NCBI GenBank assembly: GCA_017883235.1
Contig: JADGNY010000012.1
Coordinates: forward strand, 18,573 to 82,572
Direction: 5' to 3'
Source of the DNA: Thermoanaerobaculia bacterium
Lineage (GTDB): Bacteria; Acidobacteriota; Thermoanaerobaculia; Gp7-AA8
DNA: 64,000 nt
In this document: one piece after another, positions 54,091-64,000 of the stretch
Layout: the number at the start of each line of letters is the position of its first letter
Position numbering within the stretch: the first letter of the stretch is position 1
The notes under the pieces: model-generated
What the model was told of the DNA's origin: nothing
The model's database searches: none
The model's input: the letters and a program-made list of their open reading frames with translations, nothing else
Program-made: the position numbers and the translations under genes

Positions 54091-55620
54091 ATGAATGGGC
54101 CGATTCCGGATCCTCCTGATCGTTCGTTCTGGGATGCCTCTCCCACCCTTCGCGAACTTCTTCAACGGACGCTGTCCGCGGGCGAGTTTGCCTGGTCCGA
54201 GCCGCGGTTGCGCGAGATGGGAGAGCTTGCCTCGCGCGTGGTCGCGCCGCTGGCGGCGGTTGCGGACCGCGAGTGGCCCCGGCTGGTAACGCGGACGCCC
54301 GCCGGCGAGCCGGTCAACCGCGTCGATTACCATCCGTCGTACCGCGAGATGGAGCGGATCGCTTACGGTTCCGGCATGGTGGCGATGAAGTACGAGCCGG
54401 CTGTTCTTGCCGGCCACGCTCCGTCGATCCACGTCGTGACCTTCGCCCTCGGCTACCTCTTCGCGATGGCTGAGATCGGTCTGTATTGTCCGCTCTGCAT
54501 GACCGACGGCGTCGCGCGCATCATCACCCGTCACGGCACGGCCGGACAGGTGGAACGCGTCGTTCCGCGGATGGGAGCGCGGAACGCGGCGGACCGCTGG
54601 ACCGGCGCGATGTTCGTGACCGAGCGCGCCGGCGGCTCGGACGTCGGCGCGAATGAGATGATCGCCCGGCGCGGGCACGACGGCAGATGGCGGCTCACCG
54701 GACGGAAGTGGTTCTGCTCCAACGTCGATGCGCAGGCAGTCCTCGTCACTGCACGCCCCGAGGGAGCACCGGCCGGAACGAAGGGTCTGCGGACGTTTCT
54801 GCTGCTCCCGCACCAGAGCACGGGCGTGGAGATCGAGAGGCTGAAGGACAAACTCGGCGTGCGCTCGATGCCCACGGGTGAGGTGCGGCTGAGCGAGACG
54901 GAGGTCGAAGAGGTCGGCGGATTCGGCCCGATGCTCGAGATGATGAACCTCTCGCGTCTGTACAACTCGGTGGCGGCCGTGGCGGTGATCGGTCGGGCGC
55001 TGCACGAGGCGCGTCACTACGCCGGACTTCGGCGCGCCTTCGGCCGGTCCGTCATCGAGCACCCGCTGGCCGCCGAGACGCTACGCGACCTGGAGGCGGA
55101 GCATCTCGCGGCGCAGCTACTGACGTTCGCCTGCGTTGAGATGCTCGATCGCGCCGATGGTGGCGATGCCGAGGCGGCGCGCGCGCATCGCACGCTCGTC
55201 CCGATCGTCAAGGCCGTAACCGGTAAGCTCGCCGTTCCTTGTGTCTCCGAGGCGATGGAGCTCATCGGTGGAAACGGCTACATCGAGGAATCGCCGCTTC
55301 CCCGCCTTCTGCGCGATGCCCAGGTGCTCCCGATCTGGGAAGGGACGACGAATATCCTCGTGCTGGATGCGTTGCGCGTCGCGCGCAAGGAGCGCGGACA
55401 TGAGCTTCTGCTCGCGCGGATCGGCAAGCAGTTCCCCGGCGAGGCCGAGGCGATCGGCGCCGCGTTCGCGGGGCTCGATGAGCGGGCAGCCCGCGGATGG
55501 GTCGACCGGTTGGCGCGCGCGTTCGAGCTGACACTGCTGGCGGAGGCCGGCCTTACCGGCGCCCTCGATCGCCTGCAGCGCCGGCCGCTCGGGCTCATCC
55601 CCGGCGCGAGAATGGCCTGA
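54091..55620 (+). CDS. acyl-CoA dehydrogenase
   Basis: [66 protein letters not shown]. Confidence 0.92.
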   Translation: MNGPIPDPPDRSFWDASPTLRELLQRTLSAGEFAWSEPRLREMGELASRVVAPLAAVADREWPRLVTRTPAGEPVNRVDYHPSYREMERIAYGSGMVAMKYEPAVLAGHAPSIHVVTFALGYLFAMAEIGLYCPLCMTDGVARIITRHGTAGQVERVVPRMGARNAADRWTGAMFVTERAGGSDVGANEMIARRGHDGRWRLTGRKWFCSNVDAQAVLVTARPEGAPAGTKGLRTFLLLPHQSTGVEIERLKDKLGVRSMPTGEVRLSETEVEEVGGFGPMLEMMNLSRLYNSVAAVAVIGRALHEARHYAGLRRAFGRSVIEHPLAAETLRDLEAEHLAAQLLTFACVEMLDRADGGDAEAARAHRTLVPIVKAVTGKLAVPCVSEAMELIGGNGYIEESPLPRLLRDAQVLPIWEGTTNILVLDALRVARKERGHELLLARIGKQFPGEAEAIGAAFAGLDERAARGWVDRLARAFELTLLAEAGLTGALDRLQRRPLGLIPGARMA

Positions 55621-55622
55621 AG

Positions 55623-56321
55623 CTACTGCCGGTGGCCGACGACGATGATCCGCTCGGAGTGGTCATGAAACGGGGCTTCGTTGAAATCGCCCCAGACGCT
55701 TTCGACGTGAAGACCGGCGTCAGCCAGATGATCGACCTCCTGCCGCGACCACGACCGCATGAGCGAGGTCGCGCCGGCGGTCTGGTAGCGATAGCTGACG
55801 CGCCAGATGGAGGGAACGCCGGCCGGGATCCACGACTCCTCGACGATTCCGCGGCGAATATCCCTCTTCCCACCGTGACGATACAATCCCTCGAGAACGA
55901 CCCGGCCGTCGGGTGTCAGATGATCGGCGATGAGACGGACGACTCTCGCGCGATCCTCAATCGAGGTCAGATGCGCCATTGGATCGTCGGCGAGCACGAT
56001 CAGGTCGAACTTCGCTGCGAAGGCGAATCGGCGGAGATCTGCGGCCACGAGGCGCGCTCGTGGTGCTCTTCCTGCTGCGTGCCGGAGCATTTCGATGAGG
56101 AGATCGACACCGATTACAGTGGCGTGCCTGCTCAGCACCTCGGTGACTCGGCCCGTTCCGCAACCGAGCTCCAGAATCCGGGTCGCGCCCCAGCGGGCGG
56201 CCATCGCTTCCCAGAACGGAAGATCGCCGCGATCGGCGAGGGAGTCGTCGTAGAAAGGAAGGATCGCGTCGTAGTACCGCCGGATCTCTTCGATGTCCGT
56301 CATCGGGATCGTTTGATGCAA
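55623..56321 (-). CDS. class I SAM-dependent methyltransferase
   Basis: ILELGCGTGRVTEVLSRHATVIGVDLLIEMLRHA. Confidence 0.9.
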   Translation of the reverse strand: MHQTIPMTDIEEIRRYYDAILPFYDDSLADRGDLPFWEAMAARWGATRILELGCGTGRVTEVLSRHATVIGVDLLIEMLRHAAGRAPRARLVAADLRRFAFAAKFDLIVLADDPMAHLTSIEDRARVVRLIADHLTPDGRVVLEGLYRHGGKRDIRRGIVEESWIPAGVPSIWRVSYRYQTAGATSLMRSWSRQEVDHLADAGLHVESVWGDFNEAPFHDHSERIIVVGHRQ

Positions 56322-56326
56322 ACCTC

Positions 56327-57385
56327 ATGGCGCGATTGATCTTCGTCACCGGTACACCCGCAACCGTGGCCGGAGGGAGCGGCACATGGGTGGGGATCTC
56401 GGTTCTTCGCGACGCCATCGTGGCACTCGGGCACGAGGTCACGATCCTCGCTCCTCCCCCGCGGGCCGGCCGGGAGACGACGCTTTCCCGCATTCTGTTC
56501 AACGTTCGGATCCGCAAAGAGCTGCGGTCGCCGCGCGCCGACGCCGTGATCGGCTTCGATCTCGACGGCGTCTTCGCCCCGCGGAGCGGATGCCGACACA
56601 TTGCCGCGATCAAGGGGGTCCTTGCGGACGAAGCGCGATACGAACATGGCGCCAGCCGGATCGCGCTTGCGGTCCAGGCACAGCTCGAACGGTGGCACGT
56701 TCATCGGGCCGGCCGCGTGATCACGACAAGCGTCTATTCATCCGGCCGTATCGCGAAGTTCTACGGCTCGACGGCCAGCAAGATCGTCGTCGTTCCGGAG
56801 TTGATCGATCTCGATGCCTGGCAGGCAGCGCTGTCCGTGGCCCCGCGCAAAGAGGGGCCGCCGCGGATTCTTTGTGTCGCGCATCTCTATCCGCGCAAGG
56901 GTGTGGACACGCTCCTGCGCGCCTTCGCACGCGTGACGGCGGGCGCCGTCCTGAGAGTCGTCGGAATCGGTCCCGAGAGTGGACGGCTGGCACTTCTCGC
57001 GCGCGATCTGGGAATCACCGGCCGCGTGCATTTCCTCGGACATCTACCCTTTGCCGATCTCGCCGCCGAGTATCGAAACGCCGGCATCTTTGCTCTGCCG
57101 ACGGAACAGGAAGGCTTCGGTATCGTCTTTCTCGAGGCGATGGCATCTTCGCTCCCCATCATCGCCACCCGGGTGGCCGCGGTGCCGGAGGTCGTAGCGG
57201 ATGGCGTAACGGCGTTGCTCATCGATCCGGGCGACGAGACGGCGCTCACGCAGGCAGTCGAGGACCTCCTGGATGACTCCAATCTTCGAACGAGACTCGG
57301 AAACGCCGGACGAAAGCATGTGGCTCGGTTCGATGCACCGGTTGTAGCGCGGCAGTTCCTTTCAGCTATTGGAATCGCGGACTGA
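56327..57385 (+). CDS. glycosyltransferase family 4 (GT-B)
   Basis: ILCVAHLYPRKGVDTLLRAF, LPTEQEGFGIVFLEAMASSLPIIATRVAAVPEVV. Confidence 0.93.
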   Translation: MARLIFVTGTPATVAGGSGTWVGISVLRDAIVALGHEVTILAPPPRAGRETTLSRILFNVRIRKELRSPRADAVIGFDLDGVFAPRSGCRHIAAIKGVLADEARYEHGASRIALAVQAQLERWHVHRAGRVITTSVYSSGRIAKFYGSTASKIVVVPELIDLDAWQAALSVAPRKEGPPRILCVAHLYPRKGVDTLLRAFARVTAGAVLRVVGIGPESGRLALLARDLGITGRVHFLGHLPFADLAAEYRNAGIFALPTEQEGFGIVFLEAMASSLPIIATRVAAVPEVVADGVTALLIDPGDETALTQAVEDLLDDSNLRTRLGNAGRKHVARFDAPVVARQFLSAIGIAD

Positions 57386-57386
57386 C

Positions 57387-57468
57387 GGAGCGCCCTGACG
57401 TCTCGCCCCCGGGCTGCAAGACTCCAGACCTTCGCCTGGTAACCTCAGCGGCGAGACGCCAGCGCTCC
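57387..57468. repeat. intergenic inverted repeat
   Basis: ggagcgccctgacgtctcgcc (57387-57407) versus ggcgagacgccagcgctcc (57450-57468). Confidence 0.65.
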
Positions 57469-57648
57469 TTGGCGATTCATCGACTGACCTGCCCACGGGA
57501 CGTGGTGTCCTCGCGGGAGGAGAGACCGGGCCCTCGCACAGCATGCAGTCGAAGCTAAGTCACTGAAAACAAGCATGAGAAGCTCTGCCGTTCCGTGGCA
57601 TGCCGGACGCACTCCAACCGCTTGGAGAAACATCGAGAGGAACCCGCC

Positions 57649-59760
57649 ATGCGCAAGTCCACTATCTTTCTTCTTGCAGCAATCGCAGCCGTGGCACTGC
57701 CGTCGTATGCGCGCGACCGTAGCCACTCCTACATCACGTATGACGACGGCGATTCGTCCATTCGCCAGTCCGAGGATGGGCGCGACGTCGATACGCGCCT
57801 CAATATGCCGGTTTTTCCGGGCGATCAGGTGACCACCGGACGCCGCGGCCGGATCGAGATCCGCATGGCTGACGGCAACGTCATCGCCCTCGATCGCTCC
57901 ACCTCTGTCGAGTTCAAGTCGATCCTCGATTCGTATGACGGAGACTCGGAGCAGACCGTCGTCGAGCTTCACTACGGTCATGTCGCCATTCAGCGCGATG
58001 ACGACATGCGCCAGCTCCTCCGGCTCGATACCGGGAACGCCAGCTATGCCGCCAGCGACATCGCCATCTACGCCGTGGAAACCGATACGAAGGGCCACGA
58101 CCGCGTAACCGTGTTCGACGGGACGATGGAAGTCCGCACGCCTGCGCGTACGACGCGCCTGCGCGAAGGCGAAGAAGCGCATGTCGACGACGCCGGGATC
58201 TACGACCTACTCGCGTCCCACAACACCGCCGACGAGTTCGAGCGCTGGTTCAACCTGCGTGCAACGAAGTACAGCACTGCCAGCGGCCGCTATCTCGATC
58301 GTTCCCTTGCGTACTCCGAGGCCGACCTCGGATCGAACGGCGCATGGTTCTTCGCCGCCAACTACGGCGGCTGGTGCTGGCGCCCGCACGTCGCTGCCGG
58401 CTGGCGTCCCTACAACAACGGCTACTGGCGTCACAGCCCCGGCGGCGTCCTCGTGTGGGTCTCGTACGACCCGTGGGGATGGGTGCCCTACCACTACGGC
58501 CGCTGGGCGTATGACCCGTCCTACGGATGGGTGTGGTTGCCGGGTGCGGCCTATGCGCCGGCCTGGGTCTATTGGATGTACGGACCAAGCTACATCGGCT
58601 GGGCGCCGATGGGCTGGTACGACTGCTATCTCCCCTATTACGACTGGGCCTACAGGCCATATCAGCGGGCCGGCTTCAATTATGGGGGCGGCTGGTCGGG
58701 ATGGGTCAACCCCGGCGTGGTCGACCTCCGTCCGTGGACGTTCGTTACCCCGAATCAGCTCCTGAACCGTCATGTCGATCAGGCGTCGCTCGCGGCGGAT
58801 GCAATCCGCGAACGGCTGCGCCGCGACGGCAGCAGGGGCCTGGTCAGCAGCGCGCCTGCCCGCTTCACCCGAAACGAAATCAAAGATCCGAACGCGGCGG
58901 TCGGCAATGTCTTCCGCCGTGGTATCGGTAGTGGTACCGGCAGAGAAGGTTCCGGGTCCGCGACGGATATGACACCGTTCTTCCGTCGCGACCCGGAGCT
59001 TTCCAATGCGATCCGCGAGCGCGTGGTCCGCGCCCAGCCCGTGCAGGGCGGTGGGATCATCCTCGCCAATCCTCCGCGCACCGGCGCGCCCTCGGGCGTT
59101 CCGACACCAGGCACGAGCGGGACGCTTGAAGGACGGGTGAATCGTGGCGCCGACGGCACTTTGCCGCACACCGAGTCCCCGGTCATCGGCCGCGACGGCC
59201 GTTCCGCGCAGCCGGGCGACACTACAGGTGTTCTCCGCCGCGGCGATGCCGCGAGCGGTACGAACAACACGAACGGCACGAGCGGCACCGCCAATGACTG
59301 GCGCCGCGGGCGGCCGGTCGGCCCGTCCCAGACTCCAGGGGCCGACGCGGCGCATCGCGATGCTGGCGTCCCCTCGGGTGACGTCACCCCCAAGCCGGCA
59401 GGCGGCGACAACTGGCGCGGCCGCGCCGTTGGACGTCATGGGGATAATGGTTCGTCGTCCTCGCCGGCTCCGTCCTCAGGATCGAGCCGCGACGTGCCGC
59501 GCCGAATCATCGACGGCACGGGCGGTGCGCACATTTCCCGCGGCGACGCGCCGTCGGGCGGATCATCGTCCGGTGGCTCGGTGCCGCGCGATCATTCCTC
59601 GTCCGGCGGCAGTGTGAGCAGAGATCACTCGTCATCGCCACCGCCGCAGCATTCCTCACCACCTCCGCCGGCGACGCAGTCATCGCCTCCCCCGTCGTCA
59701 TCGCACGACAGCGGATCGCATGAATCGCACAACGATGGGGGACACTCGAAGAAAGACTGA
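57649..59760 (+). CDS. FecR-like / DUF6600 domain secreted protein with low-complexity Ser/Pro C-terminus
   Basis: MRKSTIFLLAAIAAVALPSYA; RRGRIEIRMADGNVIALDRSTSVEF; Trp/Tyr-rich WVSYDPWGWVPYHYGRWAYDPSYGWVWLPGAAYAPAWVYWMYGPSYIGWAPMGWYD. Confidence 0.85.
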   Translation: MRKSTIFLLAAIAAVALPSYARDRSHSYITYDDGDSSIRQSEDGRDVDTRLNMPVFPGDQVTTGRRGRIEIRMADGNVIALDRSTSVEFKSILDSYDGDSEQTVVELHYGHVAIQRDDDMRQLLRLDTGNASYAASDIAIYAVETDTKGHDRVTVFDGTMEVRTPARTTRLREGEEAHVDDAGIYDLLASHNTADEFERWFNLRATKYSTASGRYLDRSLAYSEADLGSNGAWFFAANYGGWCWRPHVAAGWRPYNNGYWRHSPGGVLVWVSYDPWGWVPYHYGRWAYDPSYGWVWLPGAAYAPAWVYWMYGPSYIGWAPMGWYDCYLPYYDWAYRPYQRAGFNYGGGWSGWVNPGVVDLRPWTFVTPNQLLNRHVDQASLAADAIRERLRRDGSRGLVSSAPARFTRNEIKDPNAAVGNVFRRGIGSGTGREGSGSATDMTPFFRRDPELSNAIRERVVRAQPVQGGGIILANPPRTGAPSGVPTPGTSGTLEGRVNRGADGTLPHTESPVIGRDGRSAQPGDTTGVLRRGDAASGTNNTNGTSGTANDWRRGRPVGPSQTPGADAAHRDAGVPSGDVTPKPAGGDNWRGRAVGRHGDNGSSSSPAPSSGSSRDVPRRIIDGTGGAHISRGDAPSGGSSSGGSVPRDHSSSGGSVSRDHSSSPPPQHSSPPPPATQSSPPPSSSHDSGSHESHNDGGHSKKD

Positions 59761-59845
59761 TCCGGGCAACACGTCGATGCGCGAGGAGCTCTTCAGCGAT
59801 GGAGGGCTCTTCGTGTTTCTGCCCTTCCGCTACAATCCGCCCCGA

Positions 59846-60085
59846 ATGTCCGTTTCCCTCTTCTTTGCCCTCTATTGTCTCGAGGCAGGACTCTTTTTCA
59901 TCGTCGTCCCCTGGACGCGCGTCTGGGGCATGAATCCGATTCTGCACGCCACGCCGGCGCTGCTGCTGTTGTCCGTCAATCCGTTCGTGCGCGGCTTCAT
60001 ATCGGGATTCGGTGTGGCGCACCTTCTCATCGGCATCAAAGACGTGATGCGCATCGCCGCGGCGCGAAACGGTCAGGCGGAGTGA
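59846..60085 (+). CDS. small membrane protein
   Basis: MSVSLFFALYCLEAGLFFIVVPWTRVWGMNPILHATPALLLLSVNPFVRGFISGFGVAHLLIGIKDVMRIAAARNGQAE. Confidence 0.65.
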   Translation: MSVSLFFALYCLEAGLFFIVVPWTRVWGMNPILHATPALLLLSVNPFVRGFISGFGVAHLLIGIKDVMRIAAARNGQAE

Positions 60086-60086
60086 C

Positions 60087-61511
60087 GTGAGCGCCGGCCG
60101 CAGGAGCGTCTTCTCGTACTTTGTTCCGCTGATCCTCAGCGCCGTTTTCTTCGCGCTCATGGTTCTTCTGAACTACTACGACAAGGCGCTGCACCGGTAT
60201 GCAACCGCCCGGCTGATTCTCCTCGGAAGGGATGATGATTATCTACATCTCCTGGTCTGGCTTGCGCTGATCATCTTCGTGGTGCGCGTCGTCGACGCCT
60301 TCATCTTCGATATGGTCATGTCGAGGCGGCGCAACGTAATCGCGCCGCAGTTGTTCCGCCAGATCGTTTCGATCCTTCTCTACCTGTTCCTGTTTGCCTT
60401 CGCGCTGAAGCGTGTACTCGACTACGACGTCAAGACCGCGCTCACCGGCGGCGCCGTTCTTGCCGCCGTCATCGGTCTGGCTCTTCAGGACACCCTCGGG
60501 AACCTGTTCAGCGGCATCGCCCTGCACATGGAAGGCGCTTTCGACGTCGGCGACGTCGTCCATTCGGGCGACTACATCGGCGTTGTGGAGAGCGTGAGCT
60601 GGCGAGCCACGCGCATGCGCGGCTTCAATAACCAGATGATCATCCTGCCGAACTCGGTCATCGCCCGCGAACGGCTGGAGGTCTTCCCCCACGCAAACCT
60701 CAATGCCCGCATTCTGCAGCTTGGTGTCGACTACAACATCCCGCCGGCGACCGTGATCGGGATCGTCAGCCAGGCGGCCGCGCATGTCGATGGGGTGGCC
60801 CGCGATCTGCCGTGTTTCGCGCGCGTGGCGACGTTCGCCGAATCCTCGGTCATCTACGAGATCAAGTACCACACGCGCAACTACGCGCAACGCGACCGCA
60901 TCGATGCCGATATCCGCAAGGCTGTCTGGTACGCGCTGCATCGCAACAAGATCGCCTTCGCCACGCCGGTGCGCGCGTTTCTGACATACACGCCGCCGGA
61001 CGTTCGTCATGACGTCTCCGCCGAGGAGGTGCTGGCGCGCCTCGGCCAGGTCGACATCCTCTCCCCGCTGACCGACGCGGCGCGCCAGACCATCGCCGCG
61101 GTCACAGGCGTTCATTTCTACTCGAAAGGGGAAACCATCCTTCGTCACGGCGCGGCCGGCGACTCGATGTTCGTCGTCCACGCCGGGACCGCCTCGGTAC
61201 GCCTGCCGGATGACTCGGATCAGGGCTGGCACGAGGTGGCCCAGCTCGGCCCCGGTACGCTCTTCGGCGAGATGGCCCTTCTCACCGGCGAGACCCGCAC
61301 CGCCGACGTCGTCGCCCTCACCGACGTTACGGCGCTGGAGATCGGCAAAGACTCCCTCCAACCCATCCTCTCCAACCACCCCGATCTGGTCGAAGCAATC
61401 ACCGCGAAAGTCGTCCAGCGAAAAGGCCACCTCGACGCCATCCGCCTCGGCGAGCCCCAGGAGGAGGAGACATCGATCGTGTCGCGCGTGAGGGCGTGGT
61501 TCGGGTTGTGA
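60087..61511 (+). CDS. MscS-type mechanosensitive channel with C-terminal cyclic-nucleotide-binding domain
   Basis: GLALQDTLGNLFSGIALHMEGAFDVGDVV, NNQMIILPNSVIA; C-terminal GETILRHGAAGDSMFVVHAGTASVRLP...LGPGTLFGEMALLTGETRTADVVAL. Confidence 0.93.
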   Translation: MSAGRRSVFSYFVPLILSAVFFALMVLLNYYDKALHRYATARLILLGRDDDYLHLLVWLALIIFVVRVVDAFIFDMVMSRRRNVIAPQLFRQIVSILLYLFLFAFALKRVLDYDVKTALTGGAVLAAVIGLALQDTLGNLFSGIALHMEGAFDVGDVVHSGDYIGVVESVSWRATRMRGFNNQMIILPNSVIARERLEVFPHANLNARILQLGVDYNIPPATVIGIVSQAAAHVDGVARDLPCFARVATFAESSVIYEIKYHTRNYAQRDRIDADIRKAVWYALHRNKIAFATPVRAFLTYTPPDVRHDVSAEEVLARLGQVDILSPLTDAARQTIAAVTGVHFYSKGETILRHGAAGDSMFVVHAGTASVRLPDDSDQGWHEVAQLGPGTLFGEMALLTGETRTADVVALTDVTALEIGKDSLQPILSNHPDLVEAITAKVVQRKGHLDAIRLGEPQEEETSIVSRVRAWFGL

Positions 61512-61570
61512 GGACCGTGTAGCGTGACGTCGTGTTCGACGGAATCGACAATTGCCGATAAGGTGGCGAT

Positions 61571-62095
61571 ATGCCGCTTTCGTCCTCCGATATCAGAACA
61601 GCCTTCGATGCCCTATCGTCCGTGTTTGAACAACACGGCGAGCACGCGGAGATCGTCGTCGTTGGCGGAGCGGCGGTGGTGCTCCTTTTCCAGGCGCGTG
61701 AAACCACGAAGGATGTCGACGCATTTTTTCTCTTGCCGGATGCCTCACGTGTTCGCGCGGCCGCGGCTCGCGTCGCGGAACAACTCGACTTGCCTGAGGA
61801 TTGGCTCAACGACGGTGCGAAGGGTTTTCTTGTCGGCGTGACACGAGGAGAGGTTCTTTACGAGTCACGATTCCTGGTCGTGCACGCCGCCTCAATTGCG
61901 CAACTTCTGGCGATGAAGCTCGCGGCTTGGCGCGATGCGGTCGACCGCGATGACGCAAGGCTCTTACTTGCCAGAATGCCGGGGTCGGCCGCTGACGTTT
62001 GGGAGATCGTGAAACCGCTGGTGCCTCCGCATCAAATGAACAAGGCGTCGTACGCGTTCCAGGATTTGTGGGAGAAACTTCATGGAGCTCCGTGA
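61571..62095 (+). CDS. nucleotidyltransferase-like protein (DUF6036/AbiEii-like)
   Basis: IVVVGGAAVVLLFQARETTKDVDAFFL (GG-x-DVD NTase-like), later LLAMKLAAWRDAVDRDDARLLL. Confidence 0.75.
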   Translation: MPLSSSDIRTAFDALSSVFEQHGEHAEIVVVGGAAVVLLFQARETTKDVDAFFLLPDASRVRAAAARVAEQLDLPEDWLNDGAKGFLVGVTRGEVLYESRFLVVHAASIAQLLAMKLAAWRDAVDRDDARLLLARMPGSAADVWEIVKPLVPPHQMNKASYAFQDLWEKLHGAP

Positions 62096-62435
62096 TCTCG
62101 TCCGGGCGATCCTCGCCGGTGACCTCTTGTCTGCCCGGCAATGGGTGGCCGATGCGCATCGCCAAAGGATTTCGTGGGAGGGGGTTGGCAGACCAACCGG
62201 CCTCGACGACCGCGAGATGACGGTGGCAGCGGGCCTCGCCGAACTGCTGGCGGCACGGGCTGGGGCGCCGCCGCCACAGTGGACTCTTTCGGTCGGTGCG
62301 CAGCGAGAGCCCCTCTTCCTCGATCCGGGGCTTCAGGAGATGCCGCGGACACTTGCGCATGCGATGACAGATGGTCCGGAGCCGCTGCGCAGACGCAACG
62401 TGTTCGCGTCGCCTGATTTCCTCGATGTGAGGTAG
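62082..62435 (+). CDS. small hypothetical protein overlapping the NTase gene
   Basis: 117 aa ORF starting inside the 3' end of the NTase ORF (14-bp overlap), same strand. Confidence 0.6.
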   Translation: MELRDLVRAILAGDLLSARQWVADAHRQRISWEGVGRPTGLDDREMTVAAGLAELLAARAGAPPPQWTLSVGAQREPLFLDPGLQEMPRTLAHAMTDGPEPLRRRNVFASPDFLDVR

Positions 62436-62447
62436 AAGCAGGTCCCA

Positions 62448-63815
<1,368 letters not shown>

Positions 63816-63902
63816 CGGGACGGTCACGACTTCTATCGCTTCCGGAGAGATCGTTAACGTGCCGGAATCGACCCTGACTTACGCAAGTCCAGGATTGCCG
63901 AT

Positions 63903-64000
63903 GTGGGGCCTCGGCCTGACGCCGTCGAGCCTCGGCCTGAATTTGTGGGGCCTCGGCCTGACGCCGTCGAGCCTCGGCCTGAATTTGTGGGGCCTCGGCC
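63903..64000. repeat. tandem array C, 21-bp period with two alternating unit types (42-bp higher order), running off the window
   Basis: gtggggcctcggcctgacgcc / gtcgagcctcggcctgaattt alternating at 63903, 63924, 63945, 63966, 63987. Confidence 0.93.

Overview
This is a GC-rich bacterial chromosomal window. The gene content suggests Acidobacteriota or a relative: Oar-like TonB receptor with carboxypeptidase-regulatory domain, sulfatase-TPR fusions, DUF6600/FecR-like protein, pil operon next to accBC. That taxonomic assignment is inference only. Most of the window is ordinary housekeeping or envelope sequence: rnc, EnvC/M23 peptidase, S41 protease, rsh (RelA/SpoT), rpmB, pilMNOPQ, accB-accC, aroK, acyl-CoA dehydrogenase, glycosyltransferase and several two-component genes. 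I found no rRNA, tRNA or CRISPR. The points most worth a second look are: (1) three sequence-unrelated tandem arrays that all have a 21-bp period (7407-7617, 29062-29456, 63903-64000+), each in an intergenic space beside a two-component gene; (2) a c-di-AMP (ydaO/yuaA-type) riboswitch with a terminator hairpin in the leader of a TonB-dependent receptor; (3) an anti-phage dCTP deaminase (DcdV/AvcD-type) gene followed by a 52-aa small ORF absent from the ORF track; (4) three tandem, overlapping, paralogous small HTH-like genes whose conserved C-terminal motif codons contain the next start codon; (5) a nucleotidyltransferase-like gene overlapping a small unknown gene (toxin-antitoxin-like layout); (6) a family of intergenic hairpins whose arms are built from 7-8 bp direct repeats; (7) apparent gene-breaking lesions: a multi-frameshift secreted HExxH protein and an in-frame TAA in a TPR gene. 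No alignments, folding or database searches were run. Family names come from motif recognition.
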